DNA from: Solirubrobacteraceae bacterium
GTDB lineage: Bacteria; Actinomycetota; Thermoleophilia; Solirubrobacterales; Solirubrobacteraceae
Assembly: GCA_025928415.1 (NCBI GenBank)
Contig: JAICJK010000192.1
Span: 1-5,653, forward strand
Length of the DNA: 5,653 nucleotides
Direction of reading: 5' to 3'
Shown: positions 1 to 5,192 of the stretch, piece by piece
How positions within the stretch are numbered: position 1 is the stretch's first letter
Layout: each line of letters opens with the position of its first letter
The notes under the pieces: generated by a model
What the model saw: the letters and a program-made list of their open reading frames with translations, nothing else
Database searches by the model: none
Told to the model about the DNA's origin: nothing
Position numbers and translations under genes: made by a program

Positions 1-1
1 C

Positions 2-844
2 GTGGGCGGTTATGTGAAGGACGTGCTCGTGGAGACCCAGTGGGTCGAGGATCACCTCGACGACCCCGGCATCCGCATCGTCGAGGTCGACGAGAACCCG
101 GCGCTGTACGCGGAAGCGCACATCCCGGGCGCGATCGGGTTCGACTGGAAGACCGACCTGCAGGACCAGGTCAAGCGCGACTTCCTCGGCCCGGAGGCCT
201 TCGGCGAGCTGTTCGGCCGCCACGGGATCTCCGACGACCACACGATCGTGCTCTACGGCGATCGCAACAACTGGTTCGCCGCCTACACCTACTGGTACCT
301 GAAGTACTACGGCCACGAGGCGGTCAAGCTCGTCAACGGCCCGCGCGAGAAGTGGATCGCCGAGGGCCGCCCGACCTCGACCGACGTGCCGTCCTACGAC
401 GCCGCGACGTTCACCGCCAAGCCCGGCGACCCGGCCATCCGCGCCAAGCGCGACGAGGTCCTGGCGGCGCTGAGCAACGGCAAGCGCCTCGTCGACGTCC
501 GCTCGCCGCAGGAGTTCTCCGGCGAGCTGATCTCCCCGGCCGGCTACGAGCAGGAGGGCGCCCAGCGCGGCGGGCACATCCCCGGCGCCGCGTCCGTGCC
601 GTGGTCGCAGGCCGTCGGCGAGGACGGGACGTTCAAGTCCAAGGAGGACCTCGAGGCCCTCTATGGCGGCAAGGGCGTCCTGACCGGCGAGCCGATCATC
701 GCCTACTGCCGCATCGGCGAGCGCTCGGCGCACACGTGGTTCGTGCTGCACGAGCTGCTCGGCCAGGAGGACGTCAAGAACTACGACGGCTCCTGGACGG
801 AGTGGGGCAACCTCGTCGACGTCCCGGTCGAGAAGGACGTCTGA
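2..844 (+). CDS. Thiosulfate/3-mercaptopyruvate sulfurtransferase (two-domain rhodanese, CysA2-like)
   Basis: Cytoplasmic sulfurtransferase that moves a sulfane sulfur from thiosulfate or 3-mercaptopyruvate to a thiol acceptor through a cysteine persulfide. It has two tandem rhodanese domains: an inactive N-terminal one (about residues 8-130, with HIPGAIGFDW and the NNWFAAYTYWY stretch) and a catalytic C-terminal one (about 150-275, with LVDVRSPQEFSGE, GGHIPGAASVPWS and the active loop CRIGERS, Cys236). From memory it aligns along its whole length with Mycobacterium tuberculosis CysA2 (about 277 aa), including NYDGSWTEWGNLV near the end. The loop CRIGERS fits the actinobacterial thiosulfate type; the donor cannot be settled from sequence alone. 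The start is uncertain: GTG at 2 touches the window edge, and GTG at 14 (giving (M)KDVLVETQW, 276 aa) matches the CysA2 N-terminus (MARCDVLV) about equally well. The upstream promoter is outside the window. Confidence 0.95.
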   Translation: MGGYVKDVLVETQWVEDHLDDPGIRIVEVDENPALYAEAHIPGAIGFDWKTDLQDQVKRDFLGPEAFGELFGRHGISDDHTIVLYGDRNNWFAAYTYWYLKYYGHEAVKLVNGPREKWIAEGRPTSTDVPSYDAATFTAKPGDPAIRAKRDEVLAALSNGKRLVDVRSPQEFSGELISPAGYEQEGAQRGGHIPGAASVPWSQAVGEDGTFKSKEDLEALYGGKGVLTGEPIIAYCRIGERSAHTWFVLHELLGQEDVKNYDGSWTEWGNLVDVPVEKDV

Positions 845-873
845 CCGCAGCGTCGAAGAAGGGCACATAACGC

Positions 874-907
874 TGGTGTCGGGCGGCCCGAGGGCCGCCC
901 GACGCCG
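874..907. terminator. GC-rich hairpin between convergent genes, likely bidirectional terminator
   Basis: A perfect 12-bp inverted repeat (878-889 with 892-903, two bases between) is extended outward by G-C and G-U pairs to about 16 bp. It lies 30 nt after the sulfurtransferase stop and 30 nt beyond the stop of the oppositely directed NUDIX gene, where a shared terminator is expected. Neither side has a proper T-run (only GTTCTGG on the right and no run on the left), so it is not a textbook intrinsic terminator. U-tract-poor hairpins are common in high-GC actinobacteria. Confidence 0.6.
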
Positions 908-936
908 TTCTGGAGCGCGGTGGCCCGGGTGGTCGC

Positions 937-1542
937 TCAGGCGCCGGCGGCGCCGGCCGCGTCCAGCCGCTCGAACAGGTCCCCGAGGATCCGCGCGGTG
1001 GCGCCCCAGACGAGCTGGTCGCCGACGACGTAGACGTCGGTGCGGAACGGGACGCCGCGGCGCATGAGCTCCCGGCGCCCGTAGCCGGCGCGCAGGTCGG
1101 CGAGCGACAGCTCGAGCACCGCGGCGACCTCGCGCGCGGACGGGACCCAGGTGTGCCCGGGCTCGATGAGCCCGACGAACGGGTAGACCGCGTAGCCGGT
1201 GGCGATCGTCGGCGTCGGCTGCAGGGCGCCGACCAGCTCCACGCCGTCCGGGTCCAGCCCGATCTCCTCCTGGGCCTCGCGCAGCGCCGTCAGGCGCAGG
1301 TCGGTCTCGTCGTCGTCCTGGCGCCCGCCCGGGAAGGAGACCTCGCCGGGGTGGCGGCGCATGTCCTCCCGGCGCTTGGTCAGCACCACGCGCGGCGTCC
1401 CGTCGGCGGCGAGGTAGAGGGGGACGAGCACGGCGGCGTCGATGCCGCCGTCGACGTCCAGCGCGGCGGCCTCCGCGGGGTCCAGCAGGACCTCGCGGAG
1501 CACGCGGCCGAAGTCAGCGCGCGAGGCTGACGCGCTCGACAC
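937..1542 (-). CDS. NUDIX hydrolase, CoA pyrophosphatase (NudL/NUDT7-like) type
   Basis: Probable Mg2+/Mn2+-dependent pyrophosphohydrolase that splits CoA or oxidised/acyl-CoA into 3',5'-ADP and a phosphopantetheine product, in the cytoplasm. The subfamily signature directly before the Nudix box is visible: LTKRREDMRRHPGEVSFPGG (residues about 54-73). The Nudix helix follows with REAQEEIGL. There are 14 residues between the last Gly of the GG pair and RE, one more than the general Nudix consensus and, as I recall, normal for this CoA subfamily. The C-terminal half is the usual variable Nudix part. GTG at 1542 overlaps the end of the OsmC gene by 29 nt. An in-frame GTG at 1503 would leave a 10-nt gap, drop 13 weakly conserved residues and keep the catalytic core. 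Neither start has a convincing Shine-Dalgarno. It is the last gene of the leftward cluster. Substrate is inferred from the motif; another nucleotide diphosphate is possible. Confidence 0.9.
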   Translation of the reverse strand: MSSASASRADFGRVLREVLLDPAEAAALDVDGGIDAAVLVPLYLAADGTPRVVLTKRREDMRRHPGEVSFPGGRQDDDETDLRLTALREAQEEIGLDPDGVELVGALQPTPTIATGYAVYPFVGLIEPGHTWVPSAREVAAVLELSLADLRAGYGRRELMRRGVPFRTDVYVVGDQLVWGATARILGDLFERLDAAGAAGA

Positions 1543-1930
1543 GCTCGTCGAACATGACCTCGCCGTCGAGCGTGCGGTGCACCGGGCACTTCGCCGCGAT
1601 GACGCGCAGGCGCTCGACCTGCTCGGCGCTGAGCGAGTCCGGCATCCGCATGACCAGGGAGAACTTCGTCGGGCAGCCGCGGTCGGCCGGCGCGTACTCG
1701 CACGCGACCTCGACGTCGCCGATGTCCCAGCCCTTGCGCTGGGCGTACATCTCCATCGTGATGGCGGTGCAGGAGGCGAGGCTCGCGGCGAGCAGCTCCT
1801 GCGGGCTCGGGCCGGTGTCGTCGCCGCCCTGGTCCAGCGGCTCGTCGGCGATCAGCTGGTGATCGCGGACGCGGACGGTCTGGCGGTAGGTCCCGGAGCG
1901 GGACGAGGTGGCCTGCATGGTGACCTTCAT
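1514..1930 (-). CDS. OsmC family peroxide/redox protein
   Basis: Small cytoplasmic protein (138 aa, normal family length) of the OsmC/Ohr fold, in which two cysteines reduce organic hydroperoxides in a homodimer with shared active sites. Both cysteines are in their family contexts: Cys54 in ELLAASLASCTAITMEMYA and Cys115 in AAKCPVHRTL. The GPSPQELL turn and the RKGW following the first helix place it in the YhfA/OsmC-like 'redox protein' group rather than true Ohr, so peroxidase activity is likely but unproven. Two starts are possible. ATG 1930 has GAGGG only 3 nt away. ATG 1918, four codons in, has AAGG 5 nt away, which is better spacing, and gives MQATSS. The start falls about 9 nt after a possible -10 box, so transcription may begin almost at the ATG. 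The C-terminus overlaps the NUDIX gene's start. Confidence 0.93.
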   Translation of the reverse strand: MKVTMQATSSRSGTYRQTVRVRDHQLIADEPLDQGGDDTGPSPQELLAASLASCTAITMEMYAQRKGWDIGDVEVACEYAPADRGCPTKFSLVMRMPDSLSAEQVERLRVIAAKCPVHRTLDGEVMFDERVERVSLAR

Positions 1931-1939
1931 GGTCCCTCG

Positions 1940-1967
1940 ATGGTAGGGGTCGTCCGGACGACTTCAG
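1940..1967 (-). promoter_or_regulatory. Possible promoter for the OsmC gene
   Basis: On the minus strand, CTGAAG (1967-1962) and TACCAT (1945-1940) are 16 nt apart and resemble degenerate -35 (TTGACA, 3 of 6) and -10 (TATAAT; TAnnnT) boxes. The -10 ends 9 nt before ATG 1930. The -35 box overlaps the stop codon of the DUF1015 gene. Matches are modest in such GC-rich DNA, so the main support is the position, plus the palindrome lying inside the spacer. Confidence 0.35.
1949..1962. promoter_or_regulatory. Perfect 14-bp palindrome, operator candidate
   Basis: GTCGTCCGGACGAC reads the same on both strands. It fills most of the 33-nt gap between the DUF1015 stop and the OsmC start, and lies between the proposed -35 and -10 boxes of the OsmC promoter, the classic place for a repressor site. 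As RNA it could form only a tight hairpin with an unfavourable loop and no U-run, so a DNA-binding site is more likely than a terminator. No regulator gene lies in the window. Confidence 0.4.
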
Positions 1968-3232
1968 GCCAGCGGGTTGAACAGCAGTCCCGTCGGCACC
2001 TTCGGATGGAAGAACGTCGACTTGGGCGGCATGTTCACGCCGGCCGCGGCAACCTGCCGCACCTGCTCGACCGGGCTCGCGCGCAGGAAGAAGCCGACGT
2101 CGTAGGCGCCGCCGAGCACGAGCTCGCGCGCCTCGTCGTCGGTGCGCGAGTAGCCCAGGCCGCGCAGGTGGCTGATGTCGTCCTCGGTCAGCCCGAGCGG
2201 GCCCTTCAGGACGAGCGCCTCGAGCACCGCGGTGTCGAGCGTGCGGTAGGCCTCGGGCATCCCGGGCAGGGCGGCGTCCGCGATGGCCTGGTCGCGCAGC
2301 GTGCAGCGGAAGGCGCGCTTGAAGTGCGCGTCGAGGTAGCCGAACTGCAGCGGCCCGGAGCCCGCCGGCGGGCGCAGGTCCTCCGGCGCGATCTCCTCGA
2401 GCGTGAAGTCGCGGCGCAGCAGCGCGGCCAGCGCCTCCTGGCGCGCCGGGTCGCCGGCCAGGCCCCGCACGAGGCGATGCGTCGGCAGGACGGTCAGCCC
2501 CGGGTCCTGCAGGGCCACGAGGCACATGAGCACCCAGCGGTGCTCGCCCTCGCCGCCGATCTCGTCGGCGTAGACGCGCGCCGTCTCGTAGCGATGGTGG
2601 CCGTCGGCGATCAGCAGCTCGGTGGCCGCCAGCGCGTCGGTGACCGCCGCGAGCGCGGCCGGGTCGGCGACGCGCCACAGCCGGAGGGTCGTCCCCTCCG
2701 CGTCGGTGGCCGCCCCGAACGGCGCGCCGGCCGTGGCCGGCTCGACCGCCGCCCACGCCGCGCCGGCGGGGTCGTCGTAGAGCGAGAAGATCGGCGACAG
2801 GTTGGCCCGCGTCGCGCGCGTGAGGCGCAGCCGGTCCTCCTTCGGGCCGGGGTGCGTGCGCTCGTGCGGGCGGATGCGCCCCGGGCCGTAGTCCTCGACG
2901 CGCACGCGCGCGAAGAGCCCGCGGCGCGAGGACGCCGGACCGCCGGCGGGCGCCGTGTCCTGCCGGAGCGCCCACACGGCGGGCGCGTCGTCGCGCACCA
3001 GCGCGCCGTCGGCCTGCCAGGCGGTCAAGAGCTCGGCCGCATGGGCGTACGGGTCGCCGCCGTCCGGCGCCTCGGGCAGGTCGACGCGCACGGCGTTGTA
3101 CGGCGAGCGGGCCGCGAGCGCGGCCCGCTGCTCGGGGTCGATGACGTCGTAGGGCGGCGCGAGCACCGCGTCGAAGCCCCCGACCACGCCGAGGTCGTAG
3201 TGCAGGGCGCGGAGGGGCCGGACGTCCGCCAT
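1964..3232 (-). CDS. DUF1015 family protein (COG4198 type)
   Basis: A 422-aa cytoplasmic protein of the widespread DUF1015 family; no signal peptide or membrane segment is visible. Family hallmarks appear in order: APPYDVI (residues 25-31), HERTHPGPKEDRL (123-135), FSLYDD (149-154), IADGHHRYETA (208-218), LPTHRLV (249-255) and the terminal MPPKSTFFHPK with GLLFNPL (401-421). Length and motif order are those of the full-length family. Function is not established as far as I know. The DGHHR motif resembles that of ParB-like/SerK serine kinases, and I recall family members beside serine biosynthesis genes in clostridia, so a small-molecule kinase or nucleotide-binding role is possible. That is inference; no ser genes are here. 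ATG 3232 starts 15 nt after the CAP gene's stop with no clear Shine-Dalgarno, suggesting translation coupled to the upstream gene. Start conservation (MADVRPLRAL) supports this ATG. Confidence 0.93.
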   Translation of the reverse strand: MADVRPLRALHYDLGVVGGFDAVLAPPYDVIDPEQRAALAARSPYNAVRVDLPEAPDGGDPYAHAAELLTAWQADGALVRDDAPAVWALRQDTAPAGGPASSRRGLFARVRVEDYGPGRIRPHERTHPGPKEDRLRLTRATRANLSPIFSLYDDPAGAAWAAVEPATAGAPFGAATDAEGTTLRLWRVADPAALAAVTDALAATELLIADGHHRYETARVYADEIGGEGEHRWVLMCLVALQDPGLTVLPTHRLVRGLAGDPARQEALAALLRRDFTLEEIAPEDLRPPAGSGPLQFGYLDAHFKRAFRCTLRDQAIADAALPGMPEAYRTLDTAVLEALVLKGPLGLTEDDISHLRGLGYSRTDDEARELVLGGAYDVGFFLRASPVEQVRQVAAAGVNMPPKSTFFHPKVPTGLLFNPLA

Positions 3233-3247
3233 CGGCGGCGGACGCTA

Positions 3248-3811
3248 TCAGCGCCGGCGCGCGCCGAAGTCCGTGACGTAGGTGGCGCCGGCGGCGCCGT
3301 CCGGCGTGCCAGTGGCGACGCCGAGGCCGATGTCGCGCAGGTCGCCGTTGAGGATGTTGGCCCGGTGCGGGGCCGAGGCCATCCACAGGCGCACGATCTC
3401 CGCGGGCGTCGCCGTGCTCCCGGCGCCGCAGGCGATGTTCTCGGCCAGCGCCCACGAGCGCGCGCCGCGGGCGTAGGCGGTGTGCTGGATGCGGCCGACC
3501 ATCGTCGAGCCGCCCGGGGAGGTGTGGTCGAAGAAGCCCTGGCGGACCATCTGCCGCGCGAAGCGGGTCGCCGCGGCGCCCAGCGCCCGGTCGGCGCGCA
3601 GCGCGGGGAGGTGGTGGCGGGCGCGCTGGGCGTTGAGCAGGCACAGGGTCGCGCTGCGGACGCGCGGGGCGTTGCGGGCGGTCGGCACGCTGCCCGCGCC
3701 GGCGCAGGCGGGCCGCTGCCGGGCTGATGCGGGGGTGGCGGGGAGGGCGAGGGCCAGGGCGGTGAGGGTGGTGATCGTGGCGGTCAGCGCGGGCATGTGG
3801 CGGCAGTTCAT
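3248..3811 (-). CDS. Secreted CAP-domain (SCP/YkwD-like) protein
   Basis: Exported 187-aa protein. Residues 1-30 form a signal peptide with a hydrophobic core TTLTALALALPA and an ASA cleavage site before Arg31. The CAP domain follows (about 54-186): CLLNAQRARHHLPAL helix, FFDHTSPGG with His96, AENIACG with Glu124, SAPHRANIL with His149, then IGLGVA and the final strand ATYVTDFGAR. His96, Glu124 and His149 are the usual CAP cavity residues. Cys36 and Cys57 flank the first helix and could form a disulfide, as could Cys128. Bacterial CAP proteins of this type are common and their biochemical activity is mostly unknown; an envelope or extracellular role is inferred. ATG 3811 and ATG 3796 (MPALTATITT) both give a working signal peptide; neither has a Shine-Dalgarno. 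It is the first gene of the leftward cluster ending at the NUDIX gene. Confidence 0.92.
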   Translation of the reverse strand: MNCRHMPALTATITTLTALALALPATPASARQRPACAGAGSVPTARNAPRVRSATLCLLNAQRARHHLPALRADRALGAAATRFARQMVRQGFFDHTSPGGSTMVGRIQHTAYARGARSWALAENIACGAGSTATPAEIVRLWMASAPHRANILNGDLRDIGLGVATGTPDGAAGATYVTDFGARRR

Positions 3812-3964
3812 GGGCGCGATCTGTCGGGGGCGGAGGTCTGGACGGACGGCCCGGGGGACCGCCCGTGGCCCAGTAGTCGGCAGGCCGCGACCGAACTTGC
3901 GTCCAGGTGGCTCAAGCGGACGATCGGCGGGGCGAAGGGGGCGGCGAGGCCCCGCCGGCCCCTC

Positions 3965-4010
3965 GAGGCTGTCTCAGAACCTTGGCCGCGTCGGGTCCTG
4001 AGACAACCTC
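3965..4010. repeat. Imperfect inverted repeat upstream of tRNA-Pro
   Basis: Arms 3965-3981 and 3994-4010 pair at 15 of 17 positions (mismatches at 3969/4006 and 3978/3997) around a 12-nt centre; the core is TGTCTCAG facing CTGAGACA. It ends 19 nt before the tRNA in the 218-nt gap between the divergent CAP gene and tRNA. The core is AT-richer than its surroundings. It could be a regulator site, an RNA hairpin or a mobile-element relic. The rest of the gap shows no gene or clear promoter for the CAP gene. Confidence 0.6.
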
Positions 4011-4012
4011 TT

Positions 4013-4018
4013 TAGAGT
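4013..4018 (+). promoter_or_regulatory. Possible -10 box for tRNA-Pro
   Basis: TAGAGT fits the TAnnnT core of a -10 element. Initiation about 7 nt downstream would leave a 4-5 nt leader before the tRNA at 4030, a typical arrangement. No good -35 is found at 16-18 nt spacing (TCGGGT or GTCGGG there), so support is positional only. Confidence 0.3.
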
Positions 4019-4029
4019 GTCCGGGGCCA

Positions 4030-4103
4030 CGGGGCGTAGCTCAGCCTGGTAGAGCGCCGCGTTTGGGACGCGGAGGTCGCCGGTTCAAGTCCGGCCGCCC
4101 CGA
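4030..4103 (+). tRNA. tRNA-Pro (anticodon UGG)
   Basis: A complete 74-nt cloverleaf can be drawn. The acceptor stem is CGGGGCG with CGCCCCG (4030-4036, 4096-4102). The D arm is GCTC/GAGC (4039-4042, 4052-4055) with GG in its loop. The anticodon stem is CCGCG/CGCGG (4057-4061, 4069-4073) around loop TTTGGGA, giving anticodon TGG at 4064-4066, which reads proline CCA and related codons. The T arm is GCCGG/CCGGC with loop TTCAAGT. The discriminator is A4103. The C1-G72 pair with A73 is the bacterial tRNA-Pro identity pattern. CCA is not encoded (CTG follows), so it is added by tRNA nucleotidyltransferase. All stems are fully paired. Confidence 0.97.
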
Positions 4104-4133
4104 CTGCCGGCCCGCGCGGCCGCTGCGTGTCCG

Positions 4134-5096
4134 TCAGCCGGCGGGCGGGCCGGCCGCGGGGCCGAACGCGGCCAGGCAGGCGGTGTCGCTCGCGTCCTCG
4201 GGCGAGCGCCACCAGTCCCCGGCGACCGTCGCCGGCCCCATCGGTGAGGCGAGCGTGCAGGGCTCGGGCGTGTGGCCGAGCCCCGAGGCGTGCCCGAGCT
4301 CGTGCAGGATCGTCGTCTCGAGGTCGATCTGGCGGTCGTCCGGATGGGCCGGGCCGAACTGCCAGCGGGGGTTGGGGTTCACCGCGATGTCGCGATCGGA
4401 GACCTTCCGCAGGCCGGTGGCGGCCGGCAGCGTCGTGCACTGCAGGCGCAGCACGCTGCCTGCGACGACGTGCGCCTCGATCCGCGCGACGCGGATCCAG
4501 CGGTGGCGGAACACGGGCCGCCCGTCGCGGCGCACGGTGCGCCCGTGGCGGCGCAGCGTCGCGTAGACCACCTTGCCGTGGCGGCGGACGACGCGGCCGT
4601 GCGCGCGCAGCGGCACCCGCCGGCGCACGCGGATGATCTGCAGCGTCGGGACCGCCGAGGTGACCGTGACCGGGACCTGCGCGCAGTCGGGCCTGGCCGG
4701 GACCGGCGTCATGATCGTGAAGTCGTGGCGGCGGTACTGGGCCCCGACCTGCTCGACGGCGTCCGGGCCGCCGCCCAGCTCGGAGCTGAAGGCGATGACG
4801 TCGAGCCCGTCCGAGGGGTCCACGCCGGCGCTGGTGAAGCCGGCGAAGCTGTCGCCCCAGCGGGCCAGGCTGCGCCGCACCACCGAGATCCAGCGCGCGG
4901 CGTCATAGCCCGGCGGGACGGCCGGGTCGACCAGGAAGGCCGTGCCGCCGGCCGGGCCGAGCGCGGGGTACAGCGGCGCGGTGCTGTCGGCGGGCGGGAT
5001 GGGCGCGTCCGCGCGCGCGACGACCGGCGCGGCCGCCGGCAGCACAACGGTGACCAGCAGGCTGGCCGTCCGGCGGCGGAGACGGGAGTCGCGCAT
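4134..5096 (-). CDS. Secreted zinc metalloprotease (matrixin/metzincin-like)
   Basis: Probable exported zinc-dependent endopeptidase of 320 aa. The N-terminus has Arg residues followed by a hydrophobic stretch ASLLVTVVLPAAAPVV and an Ala-rich cleavage region near residue 29. The metzincin zinc site HELGHASGLGH (265-275) is intact: three His ligands and catalytic Glu266. A candidate Met-turn, SPMGP with Met286, follows at a suitable distance. Upstream, YDAARWISVVRRSLARWGDSFAGFT (64-88) resembles the first helix of matrixin domains. Cys138, Cys220, Cys280 and Cys307 could form disulfides outside the cell. Between the two halves sits a strongly basic insert (about 156-205) with four 7-residue repeats. 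No pro-domain cysteine switch and no C-terminal anchor or sorting signal is seen. Substrate unknown. ATG 5096 is preceded by a C/T-rich stretch, not a Shine-Dalgarno. It converges on tRNA-Pro with a 30-nt gap. Confidence 0.88.
   Translation of the reverse strand: MRDSRLRRRTASLLVTVVLPAAAPVVARADAPIPPADSTAPLYPALGPAGGTAFLVDPAVPPGYDAARWISVVRRSLARWGDSFAGFTSAGVDPSDGLDVIAFSSELGGGPDAVEQVGAQYRRHDFTIMTPVPARPDCAQVPVTVTSAVPTLQIIRVRRRVPLRAHGRVVRRHGKVVYATLRRHGRTVRRDGRPVFRHRWIRVARIEAHVVAGSVLRLQCTTLPAATGLRKVSDRDIAVNPNPRWQFGPAHPDDRQIDLETTILHELGHASGLGHTPEPCTLASPMGPATVAGDWWRSPEDASDTACLAAFGPAAGPPAG
4512..4607 (-). repeat. Four 7-residue basic repeats inside the metalloprotease
   Basis: Residues 164-195 of the protease contain RAHGRVV, RRHGKVV, a four-residue linker, RRHGRTV and RRDGRPV, i.e. 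R-x-[HD]-G-[RK]-x-V four times as two 14-residue pairs. Alternating polar and Val residues with central G suggest short beta hairpins. The charge could bind anionic wall polymers, which is inference. Confidence 0.75.
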
Positions 5097-5111
5097 GGAG
5101 GCTCGGAGGCC

Positions 5112-5130
5112 CGGGCGCGTCGTGCGCCCG
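5112..5130. terminator. Hairpin between sortase and metalloprotease genes
   Basis: A perfect 7-bp stem CGGGCGC/GCGCCCG with a 5-nt loop lies 62 nt past the sortase stop and 15 nt before the metalloprotease ATG, both on the minus strand. No U-run follows. It could end sortase transcripts or, if transcription starts near 5134, form a leader hairpin next to the protease start. Confidence 0.35.
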
Positions 5131-5140
5131 CGCAGGATCC

Positions 5141-5170
5141 AGCATGGCGTGCGCGGCGCGGCGTGTCCAA
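5141..5170 (-). promoter_or_regulatory. Possible promoter for the metalloprotease gene
   Basis: On the minus strand TTGGAC (5170-5165) and CATGCT (5146-5141) are 18 nt apart, a partial match to -35 and -10 consensus. They would place the transcript start near 5134, about 38 nt before the ATG. The -10 match is only three of six bases, so this is tentative. Confidence 0.28.
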
Positions 5171-5192
5171 GGGGAGGGTCGCGTGCGAACGG

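Noticed and set aside
40..870. Second long plus-strand frame over the sulfurtransferase
   Set aside because: Frame-shifted shadow of the rhodanese gene, Arg/Pro-rich, with no motif.
1380..3644. A 754-codon open frame on the minus strand
   Set aside because: Same strand but a different frame from four recognised proteins; composition is Arg/Pro/Ala-rich without any domain.
1442..3727. A 761-codon open frame on the plus strand
   Set aside because: It lies antisense to OsmC, DUF1015 and CAP genes with clear family motifs. Its translation is low-complexity Arg/Ala/Gly/Val, as expected when high GC removes stop codons.
4106..4154. 10-bp inverted repeat (4106-4115 with 4145-4154) after tRNA-Pro as terminator
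   Set aside because: The 29-nt loop, lack of a T-run and overlap with the metalloprotease 3' end make it likely chance pairing in GC-rich DNA.
3907..4566. Plus-strand frame containing GVAQPGRAPRLGRGGRRFKSG
   Set aside because: This is the familiar false translation of a tRNA gene, here tRNA-Pro, running on into antisense of the metalloprotease.
4134..5096. Metalloprotease or CAP protein as substrate of the neighbouring sortase
   Set aside because: Neither C-terminus has an LPxTG/LAxTG-like motif followed by a hydrophobic segment and basic tail.
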